Positions 13,667-19,960 of a stretch of DNA of 19,960 bases are shown here, piece after piece. The notes below the pieces were generated by a model. That model was given only the letters and a program-made list of their open reading frames with translations, had not been told where the DNA came from and did no database searches. The stretch is from Bryobacteraceae bacterium (GTDB lineage: Bacteria > Acidobacteriota > Terriglobia > Bryobacterales > Bryobacteraceae), in the NCBI GenBank assembly GCA_029975915.1, contig JARKOC010000380.1, positions 1 through 19,960 of the forward strand. Reading direction: 5' to 3'. Position numbers and translations under genes: made by a program. Numbering within the stretch: position 1 is the stretch's first letter; every line of letters begins with the position of its first letter.

Positions 13667-14193
13667 CCGCGTGTGTTCTCCTTTGGCGGAGCCGCTTCGG
13701 GCGCCGGCGGCACTGGCGCCGTCGGCGCGGCGGGCTTCGGCGGCTTTGGAGGATCGACCCGGATGGTTTCGACATTGCCCTTGAAGTAAGCTTCGTCCTC
13801 GATGACGGGCCTTGACGCCCGCATATCGCCGATGACTTTCGCGTTTTTCCGGATCTCGACCCTCTCGGATGCCTCGAGGTTGCCTTGCACAACGCCATAG
13901 ATGACGATCTCGCGGGCCCGGATCTTGCCTTCAATCTGTCCGCCCGGACCCACAGTGAGGCGATTTTCGGGCAGATCAACATCGCCCTCCAGCCGCCCAT
14001 CCACCAGCAGGTCTTCCTTGCCGGTCACAGTCCCTTTCACCTGGATCGTCTTGCCGATCACCGCTGCTGCGCGGGTGGTGGCTTCATCTACTCTTCGAGT
14101 TGGATACGTCGAAGTCGGGATCGCTTCCCTGGCTGATTCCGGCGGCGCCTGCTTCAACTGCGGCTCTTCTTCTCTCTTGCTGCGATTCCACAT
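13663..14193 (-). CDS. Bactofilin family polymer-forming cytoskeletal protein
   Basis: A 176-residue protein with the bactofilin plan. An unstructured N-terminus (to about 40) precedes a right-handed beta-helix core (about 41-145). The core shows repeating strand-turn units such as IQVKGTVTGKEDLLVDGRLE, GGQIEGKIRAREIVIYGVV and RKNAKVIGDMRA. A Pro/Ala-rich tail (about 147-176) ends the protein. Bactofilins assemble without nucleotide into filaments at the inner face of the membrane and help set cell shape or localise cell-wall enzymes and other proteins. AGGA lies 5 nt before the ATG. It forms a two-gene unit with the methyltransferase-like gene. The core assignment is firm; the specific role is not known. 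Confidence 0.9.
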   Translation of the reverse strand: MWNRSKREEEPQLKQAPPESAREAIPTSTYPTRRVDEATTRAAAVIGKTIQVKGTVTGKEDLLVDGRLEGDVDLPENRLTVGPGGQIEGKIRAREIVIYGVVQGNLEASERVEIRKNAKVIGDMRASRPVIEDEAYFKGNVETIRVDPPKPPKPAAPTAPVPPAPEAAPPKENTRG

Positions 14194-14446
14194 TCTGTTC
14201 CTGCTCTCCTATCGGGCTCTATGAGCCAATATCAAAACACGACCGCAGGGGCGCGCGCGGCGGCCAGTCACCCTCATCCGCGAACGAGACCGTGTCTTCG
14301 ACCTCCTGATGATATCCGGCTACCCAACCAGTAATGCATCTTATCCTACCAAGCCCGCAGCGCCTGCGCTCCAGTCTGGACCTGCCTTGCGGCCGATGAC
14401 CAGGCGCGCGTTCCTCTGCCGTTGCGTTACCTCGTATAATCAGGGC
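14194..14446. other. Divergent intergenic region, bactofilin / GAF gene
   Basis: This 253-bp gap should hold promoters for both directions. The only strong element is TATAAT at 14435-14440 (+ strand). The upstream GAF frame is open from 14309, but these 46 codons are not GAF-like. On the - strand a frame of about 38 codons ends at 14221-14223 without a usable start codon, and I do not call it a gene. Confidence 0.5.
14435..14440 (+). promoter_or_regulatory. Perfect -10 box for the GAF gene
   Basis: TATAAT lies 6 nt before the GTG at 14447, which is about where transcription would begin. No good -35 hexamer is seen 16-19 nt upstream. The layout suggests a leaderless mRNA starting at or next to GTG. 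Confidence 0.5.
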
Positions 14447-15055
14447 GTGCCCAAGTCCAAAGACCTGGAAGCCAAACTCGCCACGCTCGAACAGCAGATT
14501 GGTGTCTTTCAGCGCATCTCGCGCCTCATGGTTCGCGAGTTGAGCTTGGCCGAAACCCTACAGGCCATCGTGAACCTGGTCGCGCAGTTCACTGCGTGCG
14601 ACTCGACCCTGCTTTACTTGATAGACAACGACCAACTGGTGCTTTGCGCATCCTCAAATCCCCAATCGGCCCCAATTGGCCGCATCCGGTTGCGGCTCGA
14701 CGAAGGCCTCACTGGCTGGGTGGCGCGTGAACGCAAAATGCTGGCCATCGCCGCTGAGGCTTACCGCGATCCTCGTTTTCGCAAGTTCTCCGATCTGCCC
14801 GAGGATGGCTTCGAGTCGGTGCTTTCGGTACCCGTGATCGCCCGCAACCGTGTCATCGGCGTGATCAACGTACACCACAGGGAGCCGCACCGTCACACCG
14901 GGGCCGAGATGGAACTGCTCACAACGGTCGGCGAGCAAATTGGCTGCCTGCTTGTGCTTGCCCGGATGTCCCCCACTGCGATCGAAGAAGCCAGTCATGT
15001 GGAATTGGTCATGTCGCACGGCCATATCGCCCGGAGAGATGAGGATCCAGTCTGA
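14447..15055 (+). CDS. GAF domain protein
   Basis: A 202-residue, single-domain GAF protein when started at GTG 14447. Residues about 4-22 form a short heptad-like helix (LEAKLATLEQQI). The GAF fold follows (about 34-185), with TLQAIVNLVAQFTACDSTLL, the signature GLTGWVARE (87-95), SVLSVPVIARNRVIGVINV and a final long helix. GAF domains bind small ligands or mediate dimerisation in signalling proteins. No kinase, cyclase or helix-turn-helix output domain is present, so it must act through a partner. ATG 14309 would add 46 residues without GAF similarity. It overlaps or abuts the Ycf48-like gene downstream, suggesting one operon. Confidence 0.82.
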   Translation: MPKSKDLEAKLATLEQQIGVFQRISRLMVRELSLAETLQAIVNLVAQFTACDSTLLYLIDNDQLVLCASSNPQSAPIGRIRLRLDEGLTGWVARERKMLAIAAEAYRDPRFRKFSDLPEDGFESVLSVPVIARNRVIGVINVHHREPHRHTGAEMELLTTVGEQIGCLLVLARMSPTAIEEASHVELVMSHGHIARRDEDPV

Positions 15056-16235
15056 CGTGTACACCACCCGCAGAACATTTCTCAGTCTTGTGGCAGGCTT
15101 GCCCGTCCTGGCCCAGCGGACTCAGATGGCCCAACTGCCTCCGGGGGCATTGTTGCCGCCTGGTGCGGACGCTCCGGCATTCGCACGACGGAAATGGTCG
15201 ATTCATTACTTCTTCGACCAGGATCGCGAATCGCTTGAACTCGGTTCCATCCATTTCACCAGTCCTGCGCGCGGTATGGCCACCGCCATGAAGTTCAAAG
15301 ACGGCGAAGTGAAAGACCATCTTGTGCTCCGGACGACGGATGGCGGCACCACGTGGAACGAGGTGTCGATCGGACGCAGGGCCTACTCGCTCCATGTCCT
15401 TGATGAAGCCAACGCCTGGTTGGTCTGTGAAAACCGCCTGCTGTACTCCGATGAGGGAGGCGCGCGCTGGGACCGCCGCAAACTGCCCGATCGCAAAATG
15501 CTGCGTGTCCATTTCATCGACCCCTCTCGCGGCTGGGCCTTCGGCTTCGGCAACACCTTCTATGAGACCAGCGACGGCGGCAGGTCGTGGACTCCGGTGA
15601 AGGAAAGTTTGGAACTCAAACTGACCAGCGACAACACGCTGTTCTCCTGGCTTGAGTTCGTCTCGCCGAGGCAAGGCATGCTCGCCGGCACATCCCGGCG
15701 CCGGACGGAGTGGAACAGTTACCTGCCCGAATGGATGATCCCCGAGCGTTCCACCCGCAGCCGTATGCTGCCCGGAGTGGTCTTTACCATGGTCACCAAT
15801 GACGGGGGGCGCACATGGAAACCGGTGATCACTTCCGCTTTTGGCGATCTCACCAAGGTCCGCATGAAAGGGATGCGAGGTCTCAGTCTCATTACCTACG
15901 ACAACGGTTTCGACTGGCCTTCGGAAGTGAACAGTCTGGATTTGATCTCTGGAGGCACCAAGCCCATCTTCCGCAGGGCGCAAATTCACGTCACTGACAT
16001 GGCGCTGGTCGGTGAAGCCGGAATCCTGCTCGCGGGCGTCGAATCACCAGGCAGGCTTAGGATCGCCGCGCCAAGCGGAAAGATCAAGGCCATCTACAGC
16101 CCGAACGGCAAGGACTGGTACGACATGAAGGTCGACTATCGCGCTGAGGGCAGCTTCGCACGTATCGCCCGTGTTGGCGACGACCACTTCTGGATCGGTT
16201 CCAACGCCGGGATGATCCTGAAATTGGCCCCTTAG
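15039..16235 (+). CDS. Tat-exported Ycf48-like beta-propeller protein
   Basis: About 398 residues. The N-terminus has a twin-arginine signal (TTRRTFLSLVAGLPVLAQ) and a likely cleavage near the AQ pair, so the protein is probably exported folded. The mature part has recurring Asp-box-like turns typical of BNR/Ycf48 propellers: TTDGGTTW, YSDEGGARW, TSDGGRSW, TNDGGRTW and a degenerate SPNGKDW. It ends with FWIGSNAGMILKL. Ycf48/Hcf136 relatives assist photosystem II assembly in phototrophs; in heterotrophs the role is unknown, so no photosynthetic function is implied. ATG 15039 overlaps the GAF gene by 17 bp. GTG 15057, 1 bp after the GAF stop and 12 nt after GAGG, is an equally good start. Confidence 0.8.
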   Translation: MRIQSDVYTTRRTFLSLVAGLPVLAQRTQMAQLPPGALLPPGADAPAFARRKWSIHYFFDQDRESLELGSIHFTSPARGMATAMKFKDGEVKDHLVLRTTDGGTTWNEVSIGRRAYSLHVLDEANAWLVCENRLLYSDEGGARWDRRKLPDRKMLRVHFIDPSRGWAFGFGNTFYETSDGGRSWTPVKESLELKLTSDNTLFSWLEFVSPRQGMLAGTSRRRTEWNSYLPEWMIPERSTRSRMLPGVVFTMVTNDGGRTWKPVITSAFGDLTKVRMKGMRGLSLITYDNGFDWPSEVNSLDLISGGTKPIFRRAQIHVTDMALVGEAGILLAGVESPGRLRIAAPSGKIKAIYSPNGKDWYDMKVDYRAEGSFARIARVGDDHFWIGSNAGMILKLAP

Positions 16236-16254
16236 ACGGTGCCTCCCCATCAAA

Positions 16255-16271
16255 GGATCGGCTGCCGATCC
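16255..16271. repeat. Perfect inverted repeat before the TIM-barrel gene
   Basis: GGATCGG (16255-16261) and CCGATCC (16265-16271) flank CTG in the 71-bp gap. There is no T-run. It could be an operator half-site pair or a weak hairpin at the end of the upstream mRNA. Confidence 0.5.
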
Positions 16272-16306
16272 GCTAAACTGAGGGGGTTCAGGAGGTTCTT
16301 ATTAAT

Positions 16307-17218
16307 ATGTCTCTTACCCGCCGGTCTCTGTTTGCCGCGGCGGCATTACCGCTGCCTTCATTGCGTGCCGCCGCCACTCCCCCGGCAAAACGAATCCCGT
16401 TGGCGGTTTCCACCTATTCGTATTGGCACTTCCGCAACCCGAAGTACCCGATTGAAAAGGTGATCGATTCGGCGGCAAAGATCGGTTTCGACGGTGTCGA
16501 GATCCTCCACCGGCAGATGGACAACGAGACGCCTGCGTACGTCAACGATTTGAAAAAACGGGCCTTCGAACAGGGACTCTCCTTTCCGATGCTCTCCATC
16601 CATCAGGATTTCGTGTTTCCCGACAAGGCCGAGCGTCAGAAGCACATCGACCATACGCGCCGCTGTCTGGAACTCTCCGCGCGATTGGCCATCCCAGCTA
16701 TGCGGCTCAACTCGGGCCGGTGGAAGACGATACCGAGCTTCGACGACCTGATGAAGGTGAAAGGGAACGAGCCGCCGCTGGCTGGTTATAAGCTGGACGA
16801 CGCGATCGCATGGTGCGTGGAGTGCATCAACGCCTGTCTGCCCGACGCCGAGAAGTTGGGCGTCCAGATGTGCCTGGAAAACCACTGGGGCCTGACCACT
16901 GATATCGACGTCCTGCTTAAGATCCACTCGATGGTCAATTCGCCCTGGCTGGGTTTGAACCTCGACACCGGCAACTACCCCACGCCGGAGCCCTACGACG
17001 GCATCGCCAAACTCGCCCCGAAAGCCACTATCGTCCAGGCTAAGACCTACTATGGCGGCGGCGAGTGGTACACGCTCGACCTCGACTACCCGCGTATCGC
17101 CAAAATTCTCCGCAATGCCGGATTCCGGGGCTGGGTGTCGCTCGAGATGGAAGGCAAGGAAGACCCAGGCATCGCCGTTCCCAAGAGTTACGACGTGCTA
17201 CGCAAGGCATTTGCCTAA
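16307..17218 (+). CDS. Tat-exported sugar phosphate isomerase/epimerase-like TIM barrel
   Basis: A 303-residue protein beginning with a twin-arginine signal ([19 protein letters not shown]), then an AP endonuclease 2/xylose isomerase-like TIM barrel. Barrel landmarks are [21 protein letters not shown], the metal-ligand candidates Glu and His in CLENHWGL, Asp in LNLDTGNYP, and Glu in GWVSLEMEG. Such proteins isomerise or epimerise sugars or hydroxypyruvate-type substrates; the substrate here cannot be told. AGGAGG (16290-16295) lies 11 nt before the ATG, supporting this start. Export of such enzymes to the periplasm is common in acidobacterial and planctomycete-like genomes. It follows the Ycf48-like gene on the same strand. 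Confidence 0.85.
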   Translation: MSLTRRSLFAAAALPLPSLRAAATPPAKRIPLAVSTYSYWHFRNPKYPIEKVIDSAAKIGFDGVEILHRQMDNETPAYVNDLKKRAFEQGLSFPMLSIHQDFVFPDKAERQKHIDHTRRCLELSARLAIPAMRLNSGRWKTIPSFDDLMKVKGNEPPLAGYKLDDAIAWCVECINACLPDAEKLGVQMCLENHWGLTTDIDVLLKIHSMVNSPWLGLNLDTGNYPTPEPYDGIAKLAPKATIVQAKTYYGGGEWYTLDLDYPRIAKILRNAGFRGWVSLEMEGKEDPGIAVPKSYDVLRKAFA

Positions 17219-17300
17219 AATCGGCCGTCTGGGCCAAACTTCGGGCGGCGCAAAAGGACACGGCTCGTCGCATCCGACTGTACCTCAGCCGCATGACCGA

Positions 17301-17316
17301 CGGGCCTCGTGGCCCG
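17301..17316 (+). terminator. Hairpin after the TIM-barrel gene
   Basis: CGGGCC and GGCCCG pair perfectly around TCGT. The downstream sequence has few T residues (GTTGTGCTAAGATT), so termination may be weak. It separates the isomerase-like gene from tRNA-Ser. Confidence 0.4.
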
Positions 17317-17320
17317 GTTG

Positions 17321-17329
17321 TGCTAAGAT
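17321..17329 (+). promoter_or_regulatory. Candidate extended -10 promoter for tRNA-Ser
   Basis: TGCTAAGAT fits the TGn plus -10 pattern. A start near 17336 would leave a leader of about 20 nt before the tRNA. No -35 box is evident. Confidence 0.4.
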
Positions 17330-17355
17330 TCCAGTAGACCTACCAAAACCTCTGC

Positions 17356-17449
17356 GGAGAGGTGGCTGAGTGGTCGAAAGCAGCGGTTTGCTAAACCGTC
17401 GTAGGGGCTTAAACCTCTACCCAGGGTTCGAATCCCTGCCTCTCCGCCA
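17356..17449 (+). tRNA. tRNA-Ser (anticodon GCT)
   Basis: Acceptor stem GGAGAGG (17356-17362) pairs with CCTCTCC (17439-17445). The anticodon stem GCGGT/ACCGT carries loop TTGCTAA with GCT at 17390-17392, which reads AGC and AGU codons. A long variable arm, typical of class II tRNAs, follows. The T loop is TTCGAAT and the 3' CCA is encoded (17447-17449). Confidence 0.97.
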
Positions 17450-17558
17450 GACGAATTGGCAAGTCGTGTCTCCCGGCATTGCCGATTGGCGACATCCCAC
17501 CTTCCTGGCCCCAGTCAAGGAGCCTTGCGAGCTTGGCAGCGGTTTGCGTTGTCTATTC

Positions 17559-17700
17559 TTATTTCTTCTTGGTGGGCTTCTTGGCCGACTTTGTCGCGGC
17601 CGCTTCGGTCTTCTCAGCTTTTGACGCGCTTCCCGTCTTCTTTGGTCCAGTTCCACACCTTCCCATACGTTAAGTCTCCTTCCGACGAACGGAACGCCAT
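17559..17700 (-). pseudogene. Small basic Lys-rich protein gene, split by a frame change
   Basis: Two overlapping frames together read as one small protein. From ATG 17700 the first 28 codons give MAFRSSEGDLTYGKVWNW, then TKEDGKRVKS and a TGA (17614-17616). In the frame one base later the reading continues AEKTEAAATKSAKKPTKKK to TAA (17559-17561). Removing one A from the AAAA run near 17619-17622 would join them into about 46 residues with a histone-tail-like basic end. This could be a real frameshift mutation, a sequence error or, less likely, +1 recoding. Alternatively ATG 17666, preceded by AAGGAG, starts a complete 35-residue ORF in the second frame, but its first 15 residues look less protein-like. 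I do not recognise a family. Confidence 0.45.
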
Positions 17701-18188
17701 TTAGGCGCACGGAACAACATTAAATCACAAAATGTGGCGGCGATGGATGGGTTCAGCCACAGTCAATCTCATGCCAATCGATGGCCTGCACCGGGGCCAG
17801 CGAGCGTGGGCGCCCGGCATGGTGACCCAACCGGATGACCTGCCGCACATCAACGCCGGTGGCTCCAGTGGTGCTCCGGACTCTCTCTCGAAAAGCACTC
17901 ACCGGGACCCGCACTCTTCGATCGTGGTTGGTGGACGCACGAGATGTTCTCCTCAACAACATCGGTGGCGCCAGCGGAGACTTCGACGACCTTCCTGCTA
18001 ACGGCTCTGCGGCGGAAGCCAAATCGCCTGGCCTGGACGTAACGGCAACACGCGCCAGAACGATGCCCACTTTGCTTGTTTGGCCTCAGCGACGAGCGAT
18101 CACCGCGCGCAGGGTGGTATATTCTTCACAACGTCAGTAACCTTAGAAGGGCAGTCAGGAAGCAGATGGCGATCGGAGGAGGATTGGG
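17701..18188. other. 488-bp stretch without a recognisable gene
   Basis: Several frames stay open on both strands, as expected at high GC, but none has a good ribosome site or a product I recognise. The region follows a tRNA-Ser and the frameshifted small gene, so it may hold decayed gene remnants. The last 75 bp contain the promoter and ribosome site of the next gene. Confidence 0.5.
18115..18123 (+). promoter_or_regulatory. Candidate extended -10 promoter
   Basis: TGGTATATT matches the extended -10 pattern (TGn plus 5 of 6 to TATAAT). Transcription would start near 18130, about 60 nt before the ATG at 18189. No -35 box is seen. Confidence 0.4.
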
Positions 18189-19154
18189 ATGTTGAAGGGG
18201 TGTCTGTTGCTACTGGCCATATTGGCGGCGGCGTGGGCTCTGGAGAAACGGGCATTGGACCGGCGAGGGCTGCCCGAGCCATGGATTGCCGCGGCCTCAC
18301 TGGCGGTGGCCGTCACAATGACGGCCGGAACTGTGCAGGGCCTGATCCAGGCGCGCCGGTTGAATGCTCAACCGCAGACCCCTCCCGAGCAGTGGCAGGT
18401 GGGCCAAGTGATTCGAATTGGGGGAATGATCCGGTCCATCGGTCCGGCCCCGAGAACGCCGTTCACTCGCCGCGAGGCGGTTTTGTTTGAATACAAGGCG
18501 AGCGCGCCGGATTCCGCGAGCCAGGTGCGCACGAAACGCAGCCTGGTCTGGAAGGGGATGGATATGGCCCAATGCGCGCTCGAAACGGCGCATGGGCGCA
18601 TCCTGCTGGCAGGATTCCCCAGTCTGAAGCACTTCCCGCAGTCGGTGCTGCCAGCCGCAGAGTTCATGCGCCAGGCCGCACGTAAGCTGGCTAACACGGA
18701 TTGGAAACTTCTGCCGGACATTCTCGAAGCCCGTATCTCGGATGCTGAGCGCGACTTCGCGAACACTGAGGGCAGCATGCCGGTGGACCGCATCAACCGC
18801 GCGGCGGCAGAGTGGCTCGACATAGAGGCGGGCAAGGGATCGGATCAGCATTTCCTCGACCGGCTCGGTCAACGGCGGTGGAACTTTTTCGAGCGCCTGG
18901 TGGCTCCGGGGGAAGAAGTGACCGCCGTCGGAACCTACCAGGAGGGCCCGCGCCGGCTGGATATCGGCCTGAGCGTCCTCAATTCTCAGCATGCCCTGTA
19001 TCCAGGCAGCGCGGCGAGGACAGCCGCGGGAGAGCAACGGACGGCGGTTGTGTTCCTGACCGTCCTGGCGCTGATGACGCTCGCCATGCACTACGTCGTG
19101 TACAGCGGAGATGGAGCCATCTATCGCACGCTGATCGAGGAACTGCGCGGTTGA
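18189..19154 (+). CDS. Membrane protein resembling the GIDE/MUL1-type family
   Basis: A 321-residue protein. GGAGGAGG (18175-18182) lies 6 nt before the ATG. Hydrophobic helices are at about 2-17, 33-52 and 285-305, leaving a large soluble part of about 230 residues between the second and third. That part opens with QVIRIGGMIRSIGPAPRTPF and AVLFEYKA and ends with LVAPGEEVTAVGTYQ. This order resembles the GIDE domain first described in the mitochondrial ligase MUL1 and also found in bacterial membrane proteins without a RING finger. No RING or catalytic motif is visible. The assignment rests on pattern memory and is tentative; the membrane topology is better supported. It stands alone, convergent with the oxidoreductase fragment. 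Confidence 0.6.
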   Translation: MLKGCLLLLAILAAAWALEKRALDRRGLPEPWIAAASLAVAVTMTAGTVQGLIQARRLNAQPQTPPEQWQVGQVIRIGGMIRSIGPAPRTPFTRREAVLFEYKASAPDSASQVRTKRSLVWKGMDMAQCALETAHGRILLAGFPSLKHFPQSVLPAAEFMRQAARKLANTDWKLLPDILEARISDAERDFANTEGSMPVDRINRAAAEWLDIEAGKGSDQHFLDRLGQRRWNFFERLVAPGEEVTAVGTYQEGPRRLDIGLSVLNSQHALYPGSAARTAAGEQRTAVVFLTVLALMTLAMHYVVYSGDGAIYRTLIEELRG

Positions 19155-19197
19155 AACGGCTTGGCGCTGATGCGTCCGCCAGCCTCGCACGGCGGCT

Positions 19198-19857
19198 TCA
19201 GAGCTTCAGGCCCGCCTCCAGCTTGATATTGAGGTCCATCATCTCGTCCCAAGTCGCCGTGCCGCCTCGGTAGGCCGCCATGCGCGCCAGGATACAGGCC
19301 AGGTTTGAGTCCACTGACTCGGCTGCGTTGTTAAGCAACTTGCCCGTGCGGATGCTTTCGACGAACCGCTTCACATTGGCCAGAGCGCCGTCGTCGAAAG
19401 TGTTGTCGCGGTCGGCGCCTTTCCAGGGGTTCGCGCCGGTGATACCGACGTAGCCATCCAGCCGCGGATCCACTTCATAGCGCGGACCGAGCCCGTAGTG
19501 AGAATCGACGGTGCCGAGGGGGCCGTAGACGCGGACGCAAATGTCGTAGTAGCCCCGGACGAATTGTGCGGAGCTGAAGTCAACCGTCACGTTGTTCGGG
19601 TACCAGAATGTGACGACGAAATAGTCCCAGCAATCGCCGTAATTCATCCGCACTTTGCGCCCGCCCATGCCGGACGCCTTCACCGGATGACCGCCAAGGA
19701 ACCAGTTGGCCACGTCGATGGCATGGATGTTCTGCTCGACGATGATGTCGCCGGACAGCACCCGGTCACGCGGCCACATGCGCAGCCGCGCTTCATGGCG
19801 GCTCCAGCCTGCGCGCGGCTGTTGGTAGCACGTCAAGATGTCCGGTCTAACTAGCAA
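19198..19857 (-). pseudogene. Gfo/Idh/MocA oxidoreductase, C-terminal part of an interrupted gene
   Basis: The C-terminal domain of a Gfo/Idh/MocA family NAD(P)-dependent oxidoreductase is clear: LSGDIIVEQNIHAIDVANWF, GGHPVKASGMGGRKVR, FWYPNNVTVDFSSAQF and a final ILARMAAYRGGTATWDEMM. This domain shapes the sugar- or polyol-binding pocket and the tetramer interface. The N-terminal Rossmann half, about 200 residues, is absent. Upstream of the codons for YQQPRAGW (near 19830) the reading no longer resembles the family, although the frame stays open to the window edge. TTG at 19857 is only the first possible start and has no ribosome site. The break coincides with repeated TGTCCGGT motifs. If the rest of the gene lies beyond the edge, it is separated by inserted DNA. 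Confidence 0.7.
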
Positions 19858-19880
19858 ATGAATTGTCCGGTATTGTCTGG
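19839..19880. repeat. Direct TGTCCGGT repeats, possible insertion-element end
   Basis: TGTCCGGT occurs at 19839-19846 and again at 19864-19871, 25 nt apart, with a weaker TGTCTGG at 19874-19880. Direct subterminal repeats starting with TG are typical of IS21-like ends. They lie exactly where the oxidoreductase homology stops. No transposase is in the window, so the identity is inferred. Confidence 0.4.
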
Positions 19881-19960
19881 CGGTATCGAGTTCGGCTAAG
19901 CTGGCACCGCCTGGACGGAGGGTAGAGCTCTGCGGGGACGCAACTCGAGCGCCGTTCCGG

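Noticed and set aside
14221..14350. Short - strand frame upstream of bactofilin reading VEDTVSFADEGDWPPRAPL.
   Set aside because: It has an AGGAGG but no ATG, GTG or TTG at a usable distance, and is too short to support.
15057..16235. A photosystem II assembly role for the Ycf48-like protein.
   Set aside because: Nothing else photosynthetic is in the window, and the propeller family is widespread in non-phototrophs.
17753..18140. Several open frames of about 90-105 codons on both strands in the gap before the GIDE-like gene.
   Set aside because: No ribosome sites, Arg/Ser-rich composition typical of non-coding high-GC DNA, and no family resemblance.

Overview
The window is a high-GC bacterial chromosome segment. 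It carries the end of an elongation factor Tu gene and the complete secE-nusG-rplKAJL-rpoBC block, followed by a mosaic of smaller genes. The best guess for the host is an acidobacterium of the Solibacter/Bryobacter type. That rests on a Cys-rich insert in RpoB, Tat-exported sugar isomerase-like and Ycf48-like proteins, a bactofilin gene, and a Gfo/Idh/MocA oxidoreductase fragment with an IVEQ-x-H signature. It is inferred from memory of such genomes, not from a search.

Layout. Bases 1-141 are the EF-Tu C-terminus. tRNA-Trp(CCA) follows at 278-351, then secE, nusG, rplK, rplA, rplJ, rplL, rpoB and rpoC up to 12935, all on the + strand. A good hairpin terminator closes the block at 12966-13010. 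Two places in the block hold unexpected regulatory-looking DNA. The 171-bp rplK-rplA gap has a promoter candidate and a structured leader with short matches to the 23S rRNA L1 stalk. The 463-bp rplL-rpoB gap has a large GC hairpin, a promoter candidate and a leader of about 320 nt.

On the - strand, 13031-14193 encode a bactofilin and a small SAM-methyltransferase-like protein joined by a 4-base ATGA overlap. Divergent from them is a + strand run: a GAF-domain protein with a TATAAT box placed for a leaderless mRNA, a Tat-exported Ycf48-like beta-propeller, and a Tat-exported xylose isomerase-like TIM barrel. tRNA-Ser(GCT) follows at 17356-17449. After it come a small frameshifted Lys-rich gene (- strand) and about 490 bp with no recognisable gene. 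Then come a membrane protein resembling the GIDE family and, convergent with it, the C-terminal half of a Gfo/Idh/MocA oxidoreductase. That last gene loses family resemblance near 19838, where repeated TGTCCGGT motifs look like the end of an insertion element.

How the genes work together. The first 13 kb is core gene expression: translation elongation, Sec export, transcription elongation, the ribosomal L1/L7-L12 stalks and RNA polymerase. The rest is accessory: cytoskeletal/cell-envelope (bactofilin), signalling (GAF) and exported proteins. I see no defence system, CRISPR array or biosynthetic cluster. The most unusual items are the RpoB zinc-ribbon-like insert, the candidate L1-responsive leader, the frameshifted small gene and the interrupted oxidoreductase.
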